Part shown: positions 1-14,028 of the stretch, in pieces
Numbering within the stretch: the first letter of the stretch is position 1
Layout: each line of letters opens with the position of its first letter
Assembly (NCBI GenBank): GCA_013396635.1
Contig: WBMW01004135.1
Coordinates: 833,204-897,203 of the forward strand
Length of the DNA stretch: 64,000 nt
Direction of reading: 5' to 3'
Origin: Penelope pileata
Taxonomy: Eukaryota; Chordata; Aves; Galliformes; Cracidae
Notes under the pieces: generated by a model
Told to the model about the DNA's origin: nothing
Databases searched by the model: none
Seen by the model: only the letters and a program-made list of their open reading frames with translations
Program-made: the position numbers and the translations under genes

Positions 1-939
1 TATGTATTATTATAATGTGTAGATTAATTTCTAAGACATTAAGATATCTGTATATTAGCATACATTTTTTGTTTGAGTGAGGAAGGATGTATAACATTAA
101 TTGTGCGCAGCAGGAACAGTGAGCAAATGGTTAAGGCCAAAGCTGGATTTCAGAACACTCACAATCAGTTCCTAAATTTGCCGCAGATTTTGTTTTGCTT
201 TGGGCATATTAGTTCAGTCCCTTATCTGTCAACTAAGAAGAATTATGCTGTTTTGGTCCCCCTGTAAGGTTCTTGGGACATACCAATTGCCAGCCCTGAT
301 TTCAACTTACTTTAGGTTTCTAAACACAGAACTTAGGGCCCATTCTAGTCAAGGGAGAGAGACTGATGCTTGGAGAGTGAGATAAATCTCCTAAAAGAGA
401 GCTGCACTTTTCTCTGGAGAAACATACTTCTCACTCCTGAGATATAAATGAGGAAACCTACAGTGTCTGAATACTTAACAAAATTACTGTGCTGAAGTAC
501 CTGGAGTCAGCTACCATGAATCCAGGTCTTCACATTTAAAACAATGAGCTAATACAAAAAATACACTTCTAAAAATAGCACTGAAGAGTATATCCCATCT
601 GCTGAACTACAGAGAAGAATAACTAACAGAAATATGCATTCATGGCAATGCTTGAGCAGAGCAGATGTGAAACCCAAAGTGCCAAATGCATCCGGATGCG
701 AAGCACTGGCCTTTCCAACATCATGCTCCAACTTCCACATCAATATTCATCCAATTCTTGCTCTGCATATCGGTTAAAGTCCACGACTTGCACATTAGTT
801 TCATTTATACTATAATAGCTGAACTTCTGAAAGATTTCAGTGGTTTAATAGTACTTACCAATAAGCACTGTGGCACAGTTTCAGTTCATTCCAGCTTATG
901 TATAGAGTCAAATACTATACTTATGGCTGTTTGTTGTTG

Positions 940-972
<33 letters not shown>
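940..972. repeat. T15-A18 homopolymer palindrome
   Basis: A run of 15 T (940-954) passes directly into 18 A (955-972), forming a perfect AT-only inverted repeat. It could come from two abutting poly-A tails or from slippage. Confidence 0.95.
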
Positions 973-2858
973 GAGGAGAATGTTAGGATCTCAAATTAGT
1001 TACTTAGACATTCAGTATCCAACTGAATAGAGGTTTGATAGGGCTGTCAAACCTGACTTCCCCCTGAATCTTGAACAAATAAATAAGCACATTGAATGTA
1101 AGAAGCCCCAGCCCATCAGCTCCATCAAGGCAAGAACGTACTGTAAGAAGCCATGAGCCAGTTTCTCAGCAGTGCTGTAGCTATGACAGAGAAAGAATTT
1201 GGCTTGTGGCTAGCTGTCATTAATCTAAAATCAGAGTGCAGGGAATGATTTTCAAACGAGATAACTAAGCATAGAAAAAACTCAAATTGAAGTCTTGGAG
1301 AGATTAGTCCCACCCAGCATTACCCCTCTATACACTAGATGCCTAATTTAAACTGTTTGTATCGGCTTCCTTTGTTGTCAAAGGAAGCAGTGAAATGCCG
1401 AGGCTCACATTTGGCATCCTAAAGAACTGTGAACAATGATGGGAGAATTGACTTTGGAAGTGCTAATTTCTGCTGGCTATTGATGGCTACATCTGCATTT
1501 TAGGTAGCTAACTCATTTGAGGCAACAGCAATGAACCAACACCACTTAGAACTTTCTACATGTTAACTGAATCTATGGTAATATTTTATGCAGCTGCTCC
1601 ATGGTTAGAAGCACTGAACTAAGGCATGATCAGATTCTAACCTCAAGGAGGAAAAAACTAGAAATGACTCTGGTCAACACATTTGAATGACTATAGGCTG
1701 CAGCTGGCAGAAGATAGTAGAAGAGGTGGATGGCTTTTCTGGTAACCAGTGAATATTCATTGCCCTTGTCAGCTTAGATCCATGCTGCCCGGGCAAGAGT
1801 CCAATAACTTTCTGTAAAGACCATGACCAAAGCACAGATTTACTTTACGTTCTCTGCCCTGCTGTTCATCCCTTGCATAGCTTGTTTATCTCTCAATATA
1901 TGTTTTGCTACAGCCATAAACTTGACTTCAGCAACAAGCATCTGAACTGTGCTTGGATTGGGAATCGTAAGCAGGCATGGCAAACAGCAGCCATCTGGCT
2001 CCAATCCCAGCACTATTCCATTCGAGCAGCTCTGTTCTTTGGTGGCCACTTAGAGTTGTATTTTATTTATTTAGCGCTGCTAAACCTCATCTTTATTTGT
2101 TCATGTAAATTGCCTGAGTGGCCCTGGACTTGGAAAGGAAGCACATTTTTTCCCCCCTAACAAAGAAACAGATGATCTCATTGGCAAATGAGACACATAC
2201 GGCATTGTGTTTACTTTAGAGCAAGTTCACTTATGAATCAAGCCACTTGACTTAAAGCCTTTTCCCCCTTTTCTATTATGGGGATGTCTGTCAATGAGAA
2301 GAGGATGTCCCTTCTTCACCTCACGCCATCCCACATTCCTGCTGTTGAGGCTGCTGCCCTGTTGCCTTGACAGTGCTGTAAGCGTGGTGCTCACAGGTTG
2401 CACACTGACATGTCTGATCCAGCCATAATGATCCAGCTGAAATCACTAAGACCTGGATCCTCCTAGTGAAGGCATGAACTTACAAGACAGTCTACCCCTT
2501 TGTGCTCAGTGAAGATATAAAAGGTTTCCAAAGCTAGGCTTGCAATGAAATTAATCCACATTTACAAGTGTTGTCTAAGGGCTCTGGCCCTCGGAAATCC
2601 AGTCCTTGAAAATCCAATCCTTACCACAGTCTGATCATTGAGCACTTATCTTCCACATGAATAAAAAGAAATGGTCTTAAAATTTTGGGTGCTTAAAAAT
2701 CTAGCCCCTGCATCCACATGTACGGAATCCTAAAAAGAGCAATGCTGTGCAATTAAAGTGTCTGTGACAGGTGATGCCCATAAGCTGCTATGCAGTGACA
2801 GCTCTGGAACAGCTCTTCTGGGTGAGGTTCCATCCATCCCTGCGCTACCCCTGCAGTG

Positions 2859-2881
2859 GTTACTAACCAAGGGTTAGTAAC
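2859..2881. repeat. Perfect inverted repeat, 10-bp arms with 3-nt loop
   Basis: GTTACTAACC at 2859-2868 is followed by three bases and then GGTTAGTAAC at 2872-2881. A second small palindrome follows immediately (CTAAG-GG-CTTAG, 2887-2898). Confidence 0.9.
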
Positions 2882-5800
2882 ACTAACTAAGGGCTTAGTG
2901 TAGCTAACCCCCTACAACCACAAATCGAACGTTCACTTTCCTGTATTAACTCCTGGATCTGGAATGGACATGAACTTCTGTTTCCTACATTCAAAATGAA
3001 TCTAAGCTACTGGTCAAAGAGCTATTTGCCAAGGGAAAAAGAAGTCTCACTGCATTAAAATATTAACCCTACCAAGATTTTTTTTTTCCTGGAGAAGATG
3101 TCCCTTCTGTTCCTGGAAGAAGTCATCATGAACTGGCTTTCTGAAGCAAAGGACCATTTTGTCACAAGGCTGTCATCCAGTTCTTCACAGTGGAAGCTCT
3201 GGCCTACTTCTGGGTGATTGGACAAGGGTTCACCGACAGCTCCCCAATCCATGGAAAACTCGTTCAGTCCTTTAATTCCATAGCTTCACCCTGCCACTCT
3301 GGTCAGCATTCAGACAATCTTTTCAGACAGCAAACAAATGGTGAATTTTCTAAGTCCTTCCTAAATTTTCTTTTTTGCAACTGATACTCCTCTGACTTGG
3401 ATTCAACAGACTGAGGACAAATCACGTGAGTGACAGAGTGGAAGAAATGAAGGAATTATCTCTTGTTTGTGCATTAAACAGCTGATTTACCAAAATGCAT
3501 GAGAAGAGTTACATAGAGAATTGTTTCCAAAATAATTCTCTGCATACAGAAGACGTGACCAGAAACAATCCTCTCCCAACATATGACCTGTTGCTATGAC
3601 ACGCCACAACCTCTGTTCTTAGCTGTTATTAATTAGCAGGACAGTTTTCAACCCAGGGAGTGCTGCCACGAGTGTTACCACAGCTATGAGCTAACATGCG
3701 TAGACTCATAGTCAAATAAATCACACGTGCTACCTGGTAGTGCCATTGGAATCCCCAGCTTTTTTGTTTTTTTCTTATTATATTTTTAGTTCTTTTCAAA
3801 AACAGACTTTCTGACAACTGGAGGCCTGTCCACCAAGCCATGTGAGATCTGTTCAGATGAAGGGGTACAGAAAAGCACCCATTTATAAGAATTTGCACAC
3901 ACATTGTTATCTATGTGCAGTTTAACTTGTTTATCTGGGCTATCCCCAGGCACAGAAACATTTGAGCATACAGGAATCTGATGTTTGTTTGCAAGGTGGA
4001 AGCCTGCAGCGACAAGAAGCCTCCTAGCAGGGGAGACAGGACCTGCATCTCCCCAAAGCACACAAACAGTGCAAGGCAGCTCTCCTTGAGGCAGTGAAAA
4101 TCCTCCTGCAGATCTAAGCAAACTTAAAGACAAAATATACCCTTGCAGCTGCTGTTCCGCACCATAGGGTACCAGTGTCACCCCCCAATCTTTCTAGCAG
4201 GTGAGGTTATGGTCCCTACAACTCATCCCACTGTCCTTTATTATACCACAGTAGTCAATAGAAGAATGTAAAGAGCACAACTTCCAGCTCCTCTGCAGAT
4301 GAGTTATTGCACAGTCTCAGGGGCAGGGCTCATAGCATTCCTTTTATACATCCGCTTCAGCTTAAACCTATTTCTGAGGTTAGCTGAGTGCTGCAGGGAG
4401 GAGCAGTGTGAAAACAGCAATGAGATACGGCTGGATGCGTTGGGGTGAAGACTGCCTTCCCGTGGCACGACAACTAATTGTATTATGTGTGCACAAGCCC
4501 AGGTCAAAGCTAATTAAAGCCAACAGCTACATCTTCTCAACCACACTGCTCACCTACAAAATCAGATGAGCAATCAACTGGGAAAACATTCTGCTGCACT
4601 ATTTCAGTTGCATGCTCCAAAAACCCTGACTGATCTTCCACTCAGGGGAAAAGAGAAAAAAAAGAGTAAGAAATTCCGACAACATCTGAGCTGAATATAT
4701 AGCTATTGGCAGCTTTTGGTTTTGTGTTTCACCCCGAGCTTTAACTGGCAGGAGACAGCAGATTCACGAGCTTTTTCCAAAGAACCCAAGAGAGGAGGGA
4801 GTCTGCCTGACAGAGTTATATCTCTGGCGAGGAGCGGTGCTGATAATCACTTTCACTAGAGATGCTGTAAAGTGGCTCATAATTCATTCCTTTTGTACAA
4901 TAAGCACAGGACAATTAAATCCAGCTCTCTTCAATACTATGCACAGAACTCCAGGACAATCCATCACTGCCTGTTTATGCACAAAAGTGCAGAATTAACA
5001 GAAAAAGGCAAACGTGCCTGGGTACACTATCTTGTCACATTTCCCCACTTACAGCGATCCAGCATTGTAACTAGCCTGCACTTAACATAGCCCTTTTGCT
5101 TTTAAGACATAAGTTTTATTTTCCTGTATTCATTTCCCTTTCTCACCCAGCAGGAAGAGATTTTCAAAACAATTGGGTTTGTATTTTGCTAATTTCAGAC
5201 TGGTGCCCATGCCCAGAGGATGCTTCACCATGCTTTCTGCTCTCTGGCTCCTTGGTGAGACTCAATCAAATCTCTCTCTTATTACGGCCAAATTACGGCA
5301 GTGTTTCTATTTCATTCTCTGGATCTAATGGAAACCAATGATGATCTGACAGCCTGCAAAATTCTCAACAGTGAAGTTCAGTAGAAAATGCCATTAAAAT
5401 ACACACTTTTTCCTGATCAGTGAAACCAGAAGAATGTTTTGCTATGGATTTGTTTGGAGAATGAGCTCTTTTTCCAGTTTCTAGTAAGGAGCAAGTTGGA
5501 GTTTACATCACAGCCTTTTCCTGACGAGGAACATTAACAGAAAATTCCTCCACTTGCCAAAGCCACCTCCTTCCAAACAGGAACATAACAGTGTGAAACT
5601 TCCACCTTCCATCAAATTCAAGGGAAATTGGCCTATAGGTTCAGATGTTCTTACCAGATGTATAGATCTAGGCTAGTCCACCTCACAAGAAACCGCAGCT
5701 AGTTTCCTCCCTTACTCCATAGCGCCACCAAATTTCAGAGATTTCATATCACTGTTGACACACTTCTCAGCTTGTCATCACCAGGGTCTGGCAAAGCCAG

Positions 5801-6146
5801 CCACAGCTCTTTGGTACCTTCAGACAAGAAAATTCTGAATATTAACGTGCAGTCTCTAAACAGCTCTTTAAGGAACTCAAAGAAGTGAGTAACATCAATT
5901 TAAAGTACTATTTCTTGTCCAGGATAAGAGTCTGTAAGAACTTGATAAACATTGCCAAAAGCAATGGCCTTCAAAAAGATCTCTAACCTGATCCTTTCCA
6001 GAGACAGGTGTTTTTGTCAGATCAAAAGAATATAAACGAATCAGGTTCACGGAAGGCTCTGTGCCACAGACCTGAAAGCAAGCTGACAGATCTCAATAAT
6101 CTGACAGTGACAGCAAACTCAGGAAATCTGCATTATTCCTGCATAC

Positions 6147-6174
6147 GAGATCTAAGAAAAGAGATCTAAGAAAA
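6147..6174 (+). repeat. 14-bp perfect tandem duplication
   Basis: GAGATCTAAGAAAA occurs twice with no gap. It looks like a small replication-slippage duplication; no function is indicated. Confidence 0.9.
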
Positions 6175-7839
6175 AAGTAGTTTGTGACCAGACTTCAGTT
6201 TATGGCTGGTTTGCAAGCTGTTAACTTCGTGCTATTTGTCGTTGTTAGGACGCAATTAGTCACAGTGTCATTTGGCTTCTTGATACAGTTAAGAACAAAA
6301 CAAAAAAGAACAAAGACAACAACTCGAGCAATGAAACCAGATCCACTAGCCAATATCTCTGCATTCATTAGAACATGGAATTCAAAGAACAACGCCTTCC
6401 TCAAAACTGACATCATCATGCCCTTTTAATGGGTGGCAAGCAGCAAAGAAGTATTTTTTCATGTTGTGTTACACAAGAGGAATTCAAGATATGTTTCCAT
6501 CACTCAATCTACAAAAAAATAAAAAATAAAAAAAGCCTTCAATCACTTAGGAAAGCCAGATTTGCTTAATTAAATATTCTACAAGCGACTAAAGAAGTGA
6601 TCAAAACCATTTGGTGTCTTCAAGTTGTGCAATATTTATACTAGATAAATACAGCAATTTCATTTTAACCTTGTTTCCAAAAAAACATGAGGCTTATGGG
6701 ATCCTGCTGTCCCTTTATGTATATGCTTTTGACTTTATGATCTCCCCTGAAGTATTCTGAACCCACAGGCAAATTTCAAATCTATTAGACAGAAGAGAAG
6801 CTGTCTCCAAAGACAGTCCTTTCCTGTACATTTTATGAAAATAGATGACTGGACAGAGACTTGCTGATCTCTCCTGTGGAAGAGAAAGTTGCAGGGCAAG
6901 ACTTATTAGGGAAATCAGAGACCCATAAAGATAATACAAATGCCCTAATTAACAGAAATGCCTCAGTAACAGTTCAAATCTTATTAGGCCACAGGGAATC
7001 CAAGCGAATGACCTAAAACCAGAGGAACCAAGCTTCATTAATGTCACTGCTCGCGGCACAGGGTGACTGTTTGAGGATCAGAGCTTAAAGTCCAAATGGC
7101 TCCACACAGACAGACCTTCAGCTTAGGTATTTAATTCCCCTTGCCTGGGATCTCACTTACTCTGCGCATCTACTGCATCCAGCCCAACTGAGCTCTGCCC
7201 AGGGATCCCTCCTGGGTGTGCTCTGTGCGATGCACGTCAGCATCCTAACACGGTGCAACCTTGGCTGCAGCATGTAGGAGTTCAGAACTCCCACGGGCAG
7301 CACACCAGTGCTTATTTCACACTAATTAATAGGGTCATGCTGCAAACTGAGCTTTAAAAAAGGTTCAAGGCAAAACTGGGGGCTTTTCTGGGAGGGGAAG
7401 GAGATTCTTCTAGGCATCTTCAGCCTTCAACAGAACCAAATACAGACTAGTAACAACAGCACTTTCATTATTTAACTTTGTAATATTAGATGTTCCACTG
7501 CTTTATTTCCTGTGCCAGCACACAATACTGAAAGAGTTTAAAAAAATAATTATCTTTGAACCACGGTTTGAAGTCCAGGTTTAAACATAAGCAATTATGG
7601 TTTACAGAAGAGGATGATTAATCTTATCTCCCAGAATTTCAATCTAATAGCCTCAAAATCCTTCAGGCCAAAAGAGACCATTCTCTTTTCTACTATTATT
7701 TATTTTAAAATCAGTTAAAGATCTTTCAAATATTTCTATCTAAAACAGTATTCATTTTTCCCTTGCTAAAAAAAAAGAAAAAAAGCAAGAGAATGGAGGA
7801 GTAAGGAAATTGATCCTGGATTTTGCTAAAATATCAAGG

Positions 7840-8070
7840 GGCAATTTTACCAAACGTCAGTCCCCTCAAGCTGCGTCTATTTGTTTAAAACATTTCGCTT
7901 AACAGCGGACCGAGGGGGCAATTTTCAGGGTAGAAGTTTTGCAAATATTTTAAGTAGAGTTTTAATTGACCCAGTTTGACATTAAAAGCACTTTTTAAAC
8001 TCTTGATATTGTTAGCCATTTAAGATAAGTGGCAATAAATACAGATTAATTGTAACACATGAAATGAAAT
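7840..8070. promoter_or_regulatory. Candidate conserved non-coding block
   Basis: Repeat-free AT-rich sequence with TTTTGCAAATATTTT, TTTTAATTGACCC, CAGATTAATTG and a TCF-like ATCTTTGAG near its end, plus isolated CpGs (TTTCGCTTAACAGCGGACCG). This is suggestive only. Confidence 0.2.
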
Positions 8071-8846
8071 CTTTGAGCTGCGGTGGGGCGGTGAAAAGGC
8101 CCTTTGTGTGCCGGGGAGGTGCAAGATCATGTGTTAGGGTTAGGTTAACAGAATACCCCGTCAAGCTCAGTGAAGTTTTTGGTAGCTCATGCTGTGACCA
8201 ACTGCAAAGACAACAAACTTTAGGCAAAGGCAAGCAGCGTGATTGGCAGGTATAAAGAAAAACAAAGATGCTGGAAGGACGGGCTCGCTTCTGAAGGAGC
8301 GCTGCCTCGTGCAGGAGCTACAGGCAGGCCAACACTGGAGCTTTTATTGTGTGGGAGATGATTGAATGTAAATTCAGAAAGACAGCTTCTGAGATTCTGG
8401 CGTTTCAAGGAGACGTTGAATAAATGCTACAGACATGGTGAGTGGCTCCACAGGGGACACTGTCTGGTATGTCTCTTCATAACACTAAAGGAAACAAAGC
8501 AAAAAAGCCACCCACACACCTTCCAATTTCCACCCTCTGTGAGCCTTGCACACAGTAGGACAAGTTGCATCAAAAATCTGAAGGGTCTCAAGGCCTGAAT
8601 CACTTCTCATTGGCAGTACTTAGCTGATTTGACTTGGTTGCTGCTTTAAGCAAACAGTGAAGATCGAACATGTGGTACGTCAAAACATTTTCTTTTGGTT
8701 TTGGCTGCTTGCTTTGTACCTCATGAGAGGGATAACCCTACTGATGAACAGAAAGTGGTTCTGGTGGTGATTTTTTTATTTTTTAAGAATTTTACAGGCA
8801 GATGAGTGATTACATTTGCTCTACAAGTGGCTCTCTCTCCGTGCAG

Positions 8847-8995
8847 AGGACAGCTGAGGAATGATGGACAAGTTTTACACTTTCACGTTTGAGCCCCTCT
8901 TCTGCGCAGTCAAAGACAGGAAGCGAGTGCTGCAGCTAGCAAAGGATCCCAGCAGTGAACAAGAGTTGGCCAACATTGGGCTTCAACTGTATCAC
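8847..8995 (+). other. Possible unrecognised exon, antisense to TRABD2B
   Basis: Seen: a pyrimidine-rich stretch ending CTCTCTCCGTGCAG stops at 8846, and a strong donor GTAAGA starts at 8996. Between them an ATG at 8861 (doubled, ATGATG) opens 45 codons that end exactly at the donor in phase 0. The peptide begins MMDKFYTFTFEPLFCAV and ends ANIGLQLYH. An in-frame TGA lies two codons upstream of the ATG, so this would have to be the first coding exon with a short 5' leader. I do not recognise the peptide. It could be a coding exon of a small unknown gene, a non-coding RNA exon or a coincidence. Confidence 0.25.
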
Positions 8996-9608
8996 GTAAG
9001 ACTTGAAAGTTGTGCACTTCTTGGTGCTATAGGGGGGACTACAGCTCTCCTTCTACCACAAGAAGGAAATCCAGTGTTGGGTGAGTTTTCCAGGGCTGGT
9101 GGCAGCAGGCTTTCTTTGCCCCAAGGTGCTCCCCAAGAGATGACAGACAGCATTCCTGGGTCAGCCTTCTGCTTGCTCAGGAATAACAAGTTTTTCCGCT
9201 AGCAGCAACAAAAAACATCGCTCCGGGAGGTCTTAATACACAGAGAAGTTTGCTCAAGGTCAGATAGAGGTAAGGACAGAACCCTGAATTCTTGACTCCT
9301 GATCTCAGACTTCAATTAAACTCCTTTATCTGAGAGTCAGGCATTTGCTGGAGGTCAGTTTTCTAGGTTTCCTCTGTAGCCAGTGGAACGATGTCTCCAG
9401 AGGGTAATTTCTTCCATCCTAAAATATGTCTCTGAGATAAGCGGGAGGTTTTGTCCTCTAGGGATTCATGGATGGAAGGAATCTTATGATCTTACACAGA
9501 AGATGTGCTGAATTTTCACATACCTACAGTTCAAAAGACAGAGCGTCCCACCCTAAGATTTACCTCTATTACTAAGATACTAGACAATATTCAAAAATCT
9601 CAAGTTTT

Positions 9609-9622
9609 AAAAAAAAAAAAAA
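9609..9622. repeat. A14 run
   Basis: Simple homopolymer after GTTTT. Confidence 0.93.
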
Positions 9623-10518
9623 GAACCAACTCTGGCTTGACTTTTCTGACTTCCATTTATATTTTGATCTGGAAAGGTTTCAAGTATTGTCCCCATCACC
9701 ATGCTTTCTGCACATGTTCTCCAACTGCTAAGTGACAATCATCTCCCTTTCTGATTACCTAAGGTCACAAAATTGCTTTCCTTACTACTCAAGGTTTACT
9801 TCTATCTTTGTTTCTTAAATTTATTCCTGATTGCCAATGAGCTATTTCAGGTCTCAAGGGAATAACCTTCAAGTGTTCCTGAACTCTGCACACAGGAATG
9901 TCGCCCCAGGCTGCCTCTTGGACTGCTGAGAGTTTCTGATGCTCTTTTCACCCCTTCCCTACTTAAGAACATTTTTGGGCATGGTTGATGGCACATTTGG
10001 CCAATTAGCAGTATTGAGGCTGCACAGTTTGATTGCCCACGACTCATTAGGTTTATAGAGGGTCCTGGAGCGATGCCTAGGTCACATTTACAAATCTGCT
10101 ACCTGATATTGCTCTGGCCTTGAGAATGAACATCTCATCAGAGTGCAGACCAGAGACAGTGTGCGGATCCTGAGATACTCCAGATAATTATTTACTCTAA
10201 ACATCGTTGCTCTCTTCAAACCATGCCAGGACCAATTTATGTACTACATTTTGCATCCTCCTGCACGCGGAGGAAACGAAATTCCATTGCCTACAGAAAT
10301 GTTTCACCTCTTTCTCCCTTAGATATTTTCTGAGACCTAATGAAAGTTCAGCTCATGCTGTGCTCTTTCAGAGGATGAACACTATGAGTTCCTTTTTCTT
10401 CTATCCAATCATTTATTTTCATTAAGCATGCGAGAACTTATCTTGAAGACTCTAGATATCTGTCAAGTTTGGTTATAATCAGCCAACAAACTAAAAATTT
10501 ACAAGGGCAAAATACATT

Positions 10519-10545
10519 CACACACATCTATATATACACACACTC
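10519..10545 (+). repeat. (CA)n/(TA)n microsatellite
   Basis: CACACACATCTATATATACA followed by CACACTC. Confidence 0.85.
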
Positions 10546-13344
10546 ACAAATACCATGATTTTTTAAACCTCATTTCCTTAGGAAACCAGATTAAAAATAG
10601 CACTGATGCCAATAATGAAGTCTTTATTTCTTTGGTAGATTTCTGTTGCTTTTAAACCAATCCTCCCAGTGAGAGGTCCTGCAAAATTTTGAACTGGAAC
10701 CAGACCAGATCGCTAAGTGATAAGAACCTCACAGCAGTTCCACTATACCTCAAACATCTCAAGGAAAAATGCAAAACGAATGTGAATTCTGTATAAATAC
10801 TGAGAACTGGTGCTGAATTTCATACAGAGTTAACCCAGTGATAGCATTTGATTCTTCTCTCCAGTTACCTTCTGTGTATAAATACAATTTTTCTAAGTTT
10901 GCAAACCTCAGCATTTAAGGTATTTCCCATAATAAAAGTACAGAAAAATACTAAAAATATTCATGTTATTTTAGATATGTCACGTAAGTTTCAGTCTTAC
11001 AACACTATTTCTAGAAAATGATTGAGATTTCGCTTCTGCTAGGGATACATCCAAAGCTTCTGAACTCCACCAAAGCATTAGTGCAGAATGGGCTTTTGTT
11101 GATGAATAATGGTTTGCCAAAATCAAAGTACTTGGTAAGTCTCAGTGAATACTTCTAGAGAAACAGAAGAAATTCCCAGACACATTCATATGGCTTTTTG
11201 CTTATGCACCTGTCTCCTCTTCCTCACTGCCTCTCTGGAAGTAAATAGGATTAAGGCCTGGCAGTTCTGAAGACATTTTATCATTTTTTAGTTCACAGTT
11301 CTAGAAAATTGTTCTGCCAAGAGCAGGAACTTCAGGGCTACATCCAAGCCAGTCACCTGTGGACTTGCAACAACCACAGCTCTGAAGCTTGTACCAAAAG
11401 CACTACAGTGCAAGTGTACCAGCATTTTCTGCTCCCACAAAGGCCTTTCGTATTTTCAAGTTTCATTATTAATCTTTTTAAAAAACAATCTGAAACATCA
11501 ACATTTGCCATAGATTGGAGTTACTTCTCACTCCCTATCAGTTTAGGGCAGACTCACGTTTCATTAGGTCTCTAGCACAGAGCAGAAAGGGATCCAAGAT
11601 TCAGGCACAAACCCAACTTTCTTCCTATTACTAAGATGGCAGCTTAGCTATTGGACTTGGGCTTCAGCCCACTTGTAGTTGCCACCAAAGCAATTTTGTC
11701 CAACAGATCTCTGCAGCTTTCTCCATGCCACTATAAAATGGATGAACAGTGGCAGAGTTTGTGTTTTGAATAACTAAGGTTTACGACTTCTCTTCGTGCT
11801 GCCTGGAGCTCTAATTATTTCCCTTCTGCCTCTCTAAGTAACTCTATCTTCACTTTACATTTCTGATATTTAAATATTTTTTGGGCAGAGGTATACTGTA
11901 CGCACTTTTTTTTTCTTGACACGTCTCTTATGATCTACCAGAGAAAAAACAACAATGGAACAAGAATTTAATAGGCTTATAAAGAGAGTATATTGATGTT
12001 TTACTGTAGTGTGAAAGTAACAGCCTAGATTAAAGGACAGGAATGACAAATAAATGTTGTCTCATCCAGGTGCGTATGCTCGTCACCTTGCTGTCGGCTG
12101 CAGAGTTACCATTAATTCACTGAGAATAGGATCTGATCCCAAATCCATAAATCTTTTCTCAACAAGTTTGCTCTGATGGTATTCCTGGCATAACCATGAC
12201 CAAGAAATCCTGGAACTCTCCCAAGAACGTCCAGTTTAATGAGATTTCCAGTCCCAGTTTCCATACCAGTAAAAATTCAAGAAATCCACATAATTTACAA
12301 CTAGTCTTTTTAAGGCTTTCAGTTTTGTATCTTTTGCAGAACTCTAGCCAACAACTGTGCCCTGTCTTTGCAATCCATCAGGATCACTGGTGCTTTCTCC
12401 ACATGCAGTCCCCCTGCAACTTGCCCCAAAAATGGATGAAAAATGCCTTGAACCTGCAGAATCCCAACACCACAAGCTGGTTCCCCATTCTGTCCAGTTC
12501 CCCATCACAGCTCCTGCTTCAGCAGCCTGAGGCTCCAGCTGAGGATCTGCAGGGGATACAATCACATTTGTCCAGGATGCCTTGGGGAATCTCTGCTCCT
12601 CCACAGGAGGTACACACGCAGACAGGAGGTGCAGAAGCAGGGAATGTGAGCCCATGTCAACTTGCATTAATATGAAACACCATGAAGGATTTGCACTAAC
12701 GTGGGGTTCTAGGTTTAAGCAGAGATGAGATACCAGACTTCCTTCTGCTCTGGGACAAACCACATAGCCGGGTGACTAGAAGCACATTTGAGTGCAGTAA
12801 CATCTTAATCACTGCAGGAAGCACAAATTCATCCCAGCTGAGACAAGATCCTTGGACATTTTACAGTCTGTATCCTGTCTGCATTTTCATACTAGCATCC
12901 CCAAGAAATCTCAGCAGTAGAGGAACACTGCCAATCTTGGGGTTCTCCATACAGCCTTTTTAAAGCCTTGCTAACAGCAGTGTTAGATCTGTTTGGGAAT
13001 TTTCTGATGAGACAATTTGGGGATGGAAAATGATGAATTGTCTGGCATCCATATATTGGTTTCAACACTCCTGTTATGAAATCTTGTTATATGGGACCTC
13101 TGCTAGTCTCCCAAGAGCCTACAGGGTGGCCTGCGGATCCACTGCAAGTTCTTGCATGTGATGGGGGGCTGGACGGAAGAACATTTAATCCCAAGTTTAA
13201 GTCCATTCTTGTTCAGTGGAGTACTTTAGCCTGTGTGTAAATCTTTTATGATTATTTGCAGTTCCAAAATGAGAAAGTTTTTTGAATTATGTCTACATTT
13301 TTACATCTCAAATTTTGAGAAGAAATACAGTCAGGGTATAGCCA

Positions 13345-13395
13345 ACAATCTCTGTATTATAGGACAGAAGGGGCCAATATAGCTTTCTTTTCTAT
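13345..13395. mobile_element. Probable ancient interspersed repeat remnant
   Basis: ATTATAGGACAGAAGGGGCC followed by AATATAG resembles the 'ggccagaagggaccat' part of the ancient CR1-like family. Only about 40 bp are recognisable. Confidence 0.3.
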
Positions 13396-14028
13396 GACAA
13401 CAGGCAGGCAGAATTAGACTTACACAGTAGAACTTGGCACAGTCATAATAATAAATATGATATGAAAATGTCAAGGACCCAGAGGAGCTGACATTAATGT
13501 ATGCACTTCTTTAAACCAAAATCCTACTGTGTGCAGGCAAAATTTCCCATTCATCATGGGAACAATTACACCAGAGATGGTAAATGTACATACTGCAGTT
13601 CACAAGGTCAATTTTATTTGCATTTAACATTTCCTTAAATACCAGCAACTAGCAAACACGAAGGCCAGGTCTTTGGGCTGTAACCTATTTCAGTGAAGCT
13701 ATTTCTTTCACTTGTTTCATCTCTTACCTTCCTTGGTACAGGTGAGAGCAGCCTCCAGATAGTTCTCACCAGTGCATATGCTATTCTGTGTTCCTATGAT
13801 TACCATCTCGATCTACAATGGGAGTTTTTCCTTAGATCAGAATTAAAGGAATCAGCCTTCACAATGGCACTTCCCTTTTCACAATAAGGTAGTGGAGTCA
13901 GGTTTATTTTGGCTTCTCTAGCTCAGGTTCTTTCTGTGCTGATTTAAGCTTCAAGTGAAAAGAAAATATTCAGAGGCTTCCAAACCTCCATATGATACAA
14001 GATCAATGCACATAAAGTTCCGCTGGGC

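Noticed and set aside
8134..8147. TTAGGGTTAGGTTA, resembling an interstitial telomeric repeat
   Set aside because: Fewer than two full TTAGGG units followed by a degenerate one; far too short to indicate telomeric sequence.
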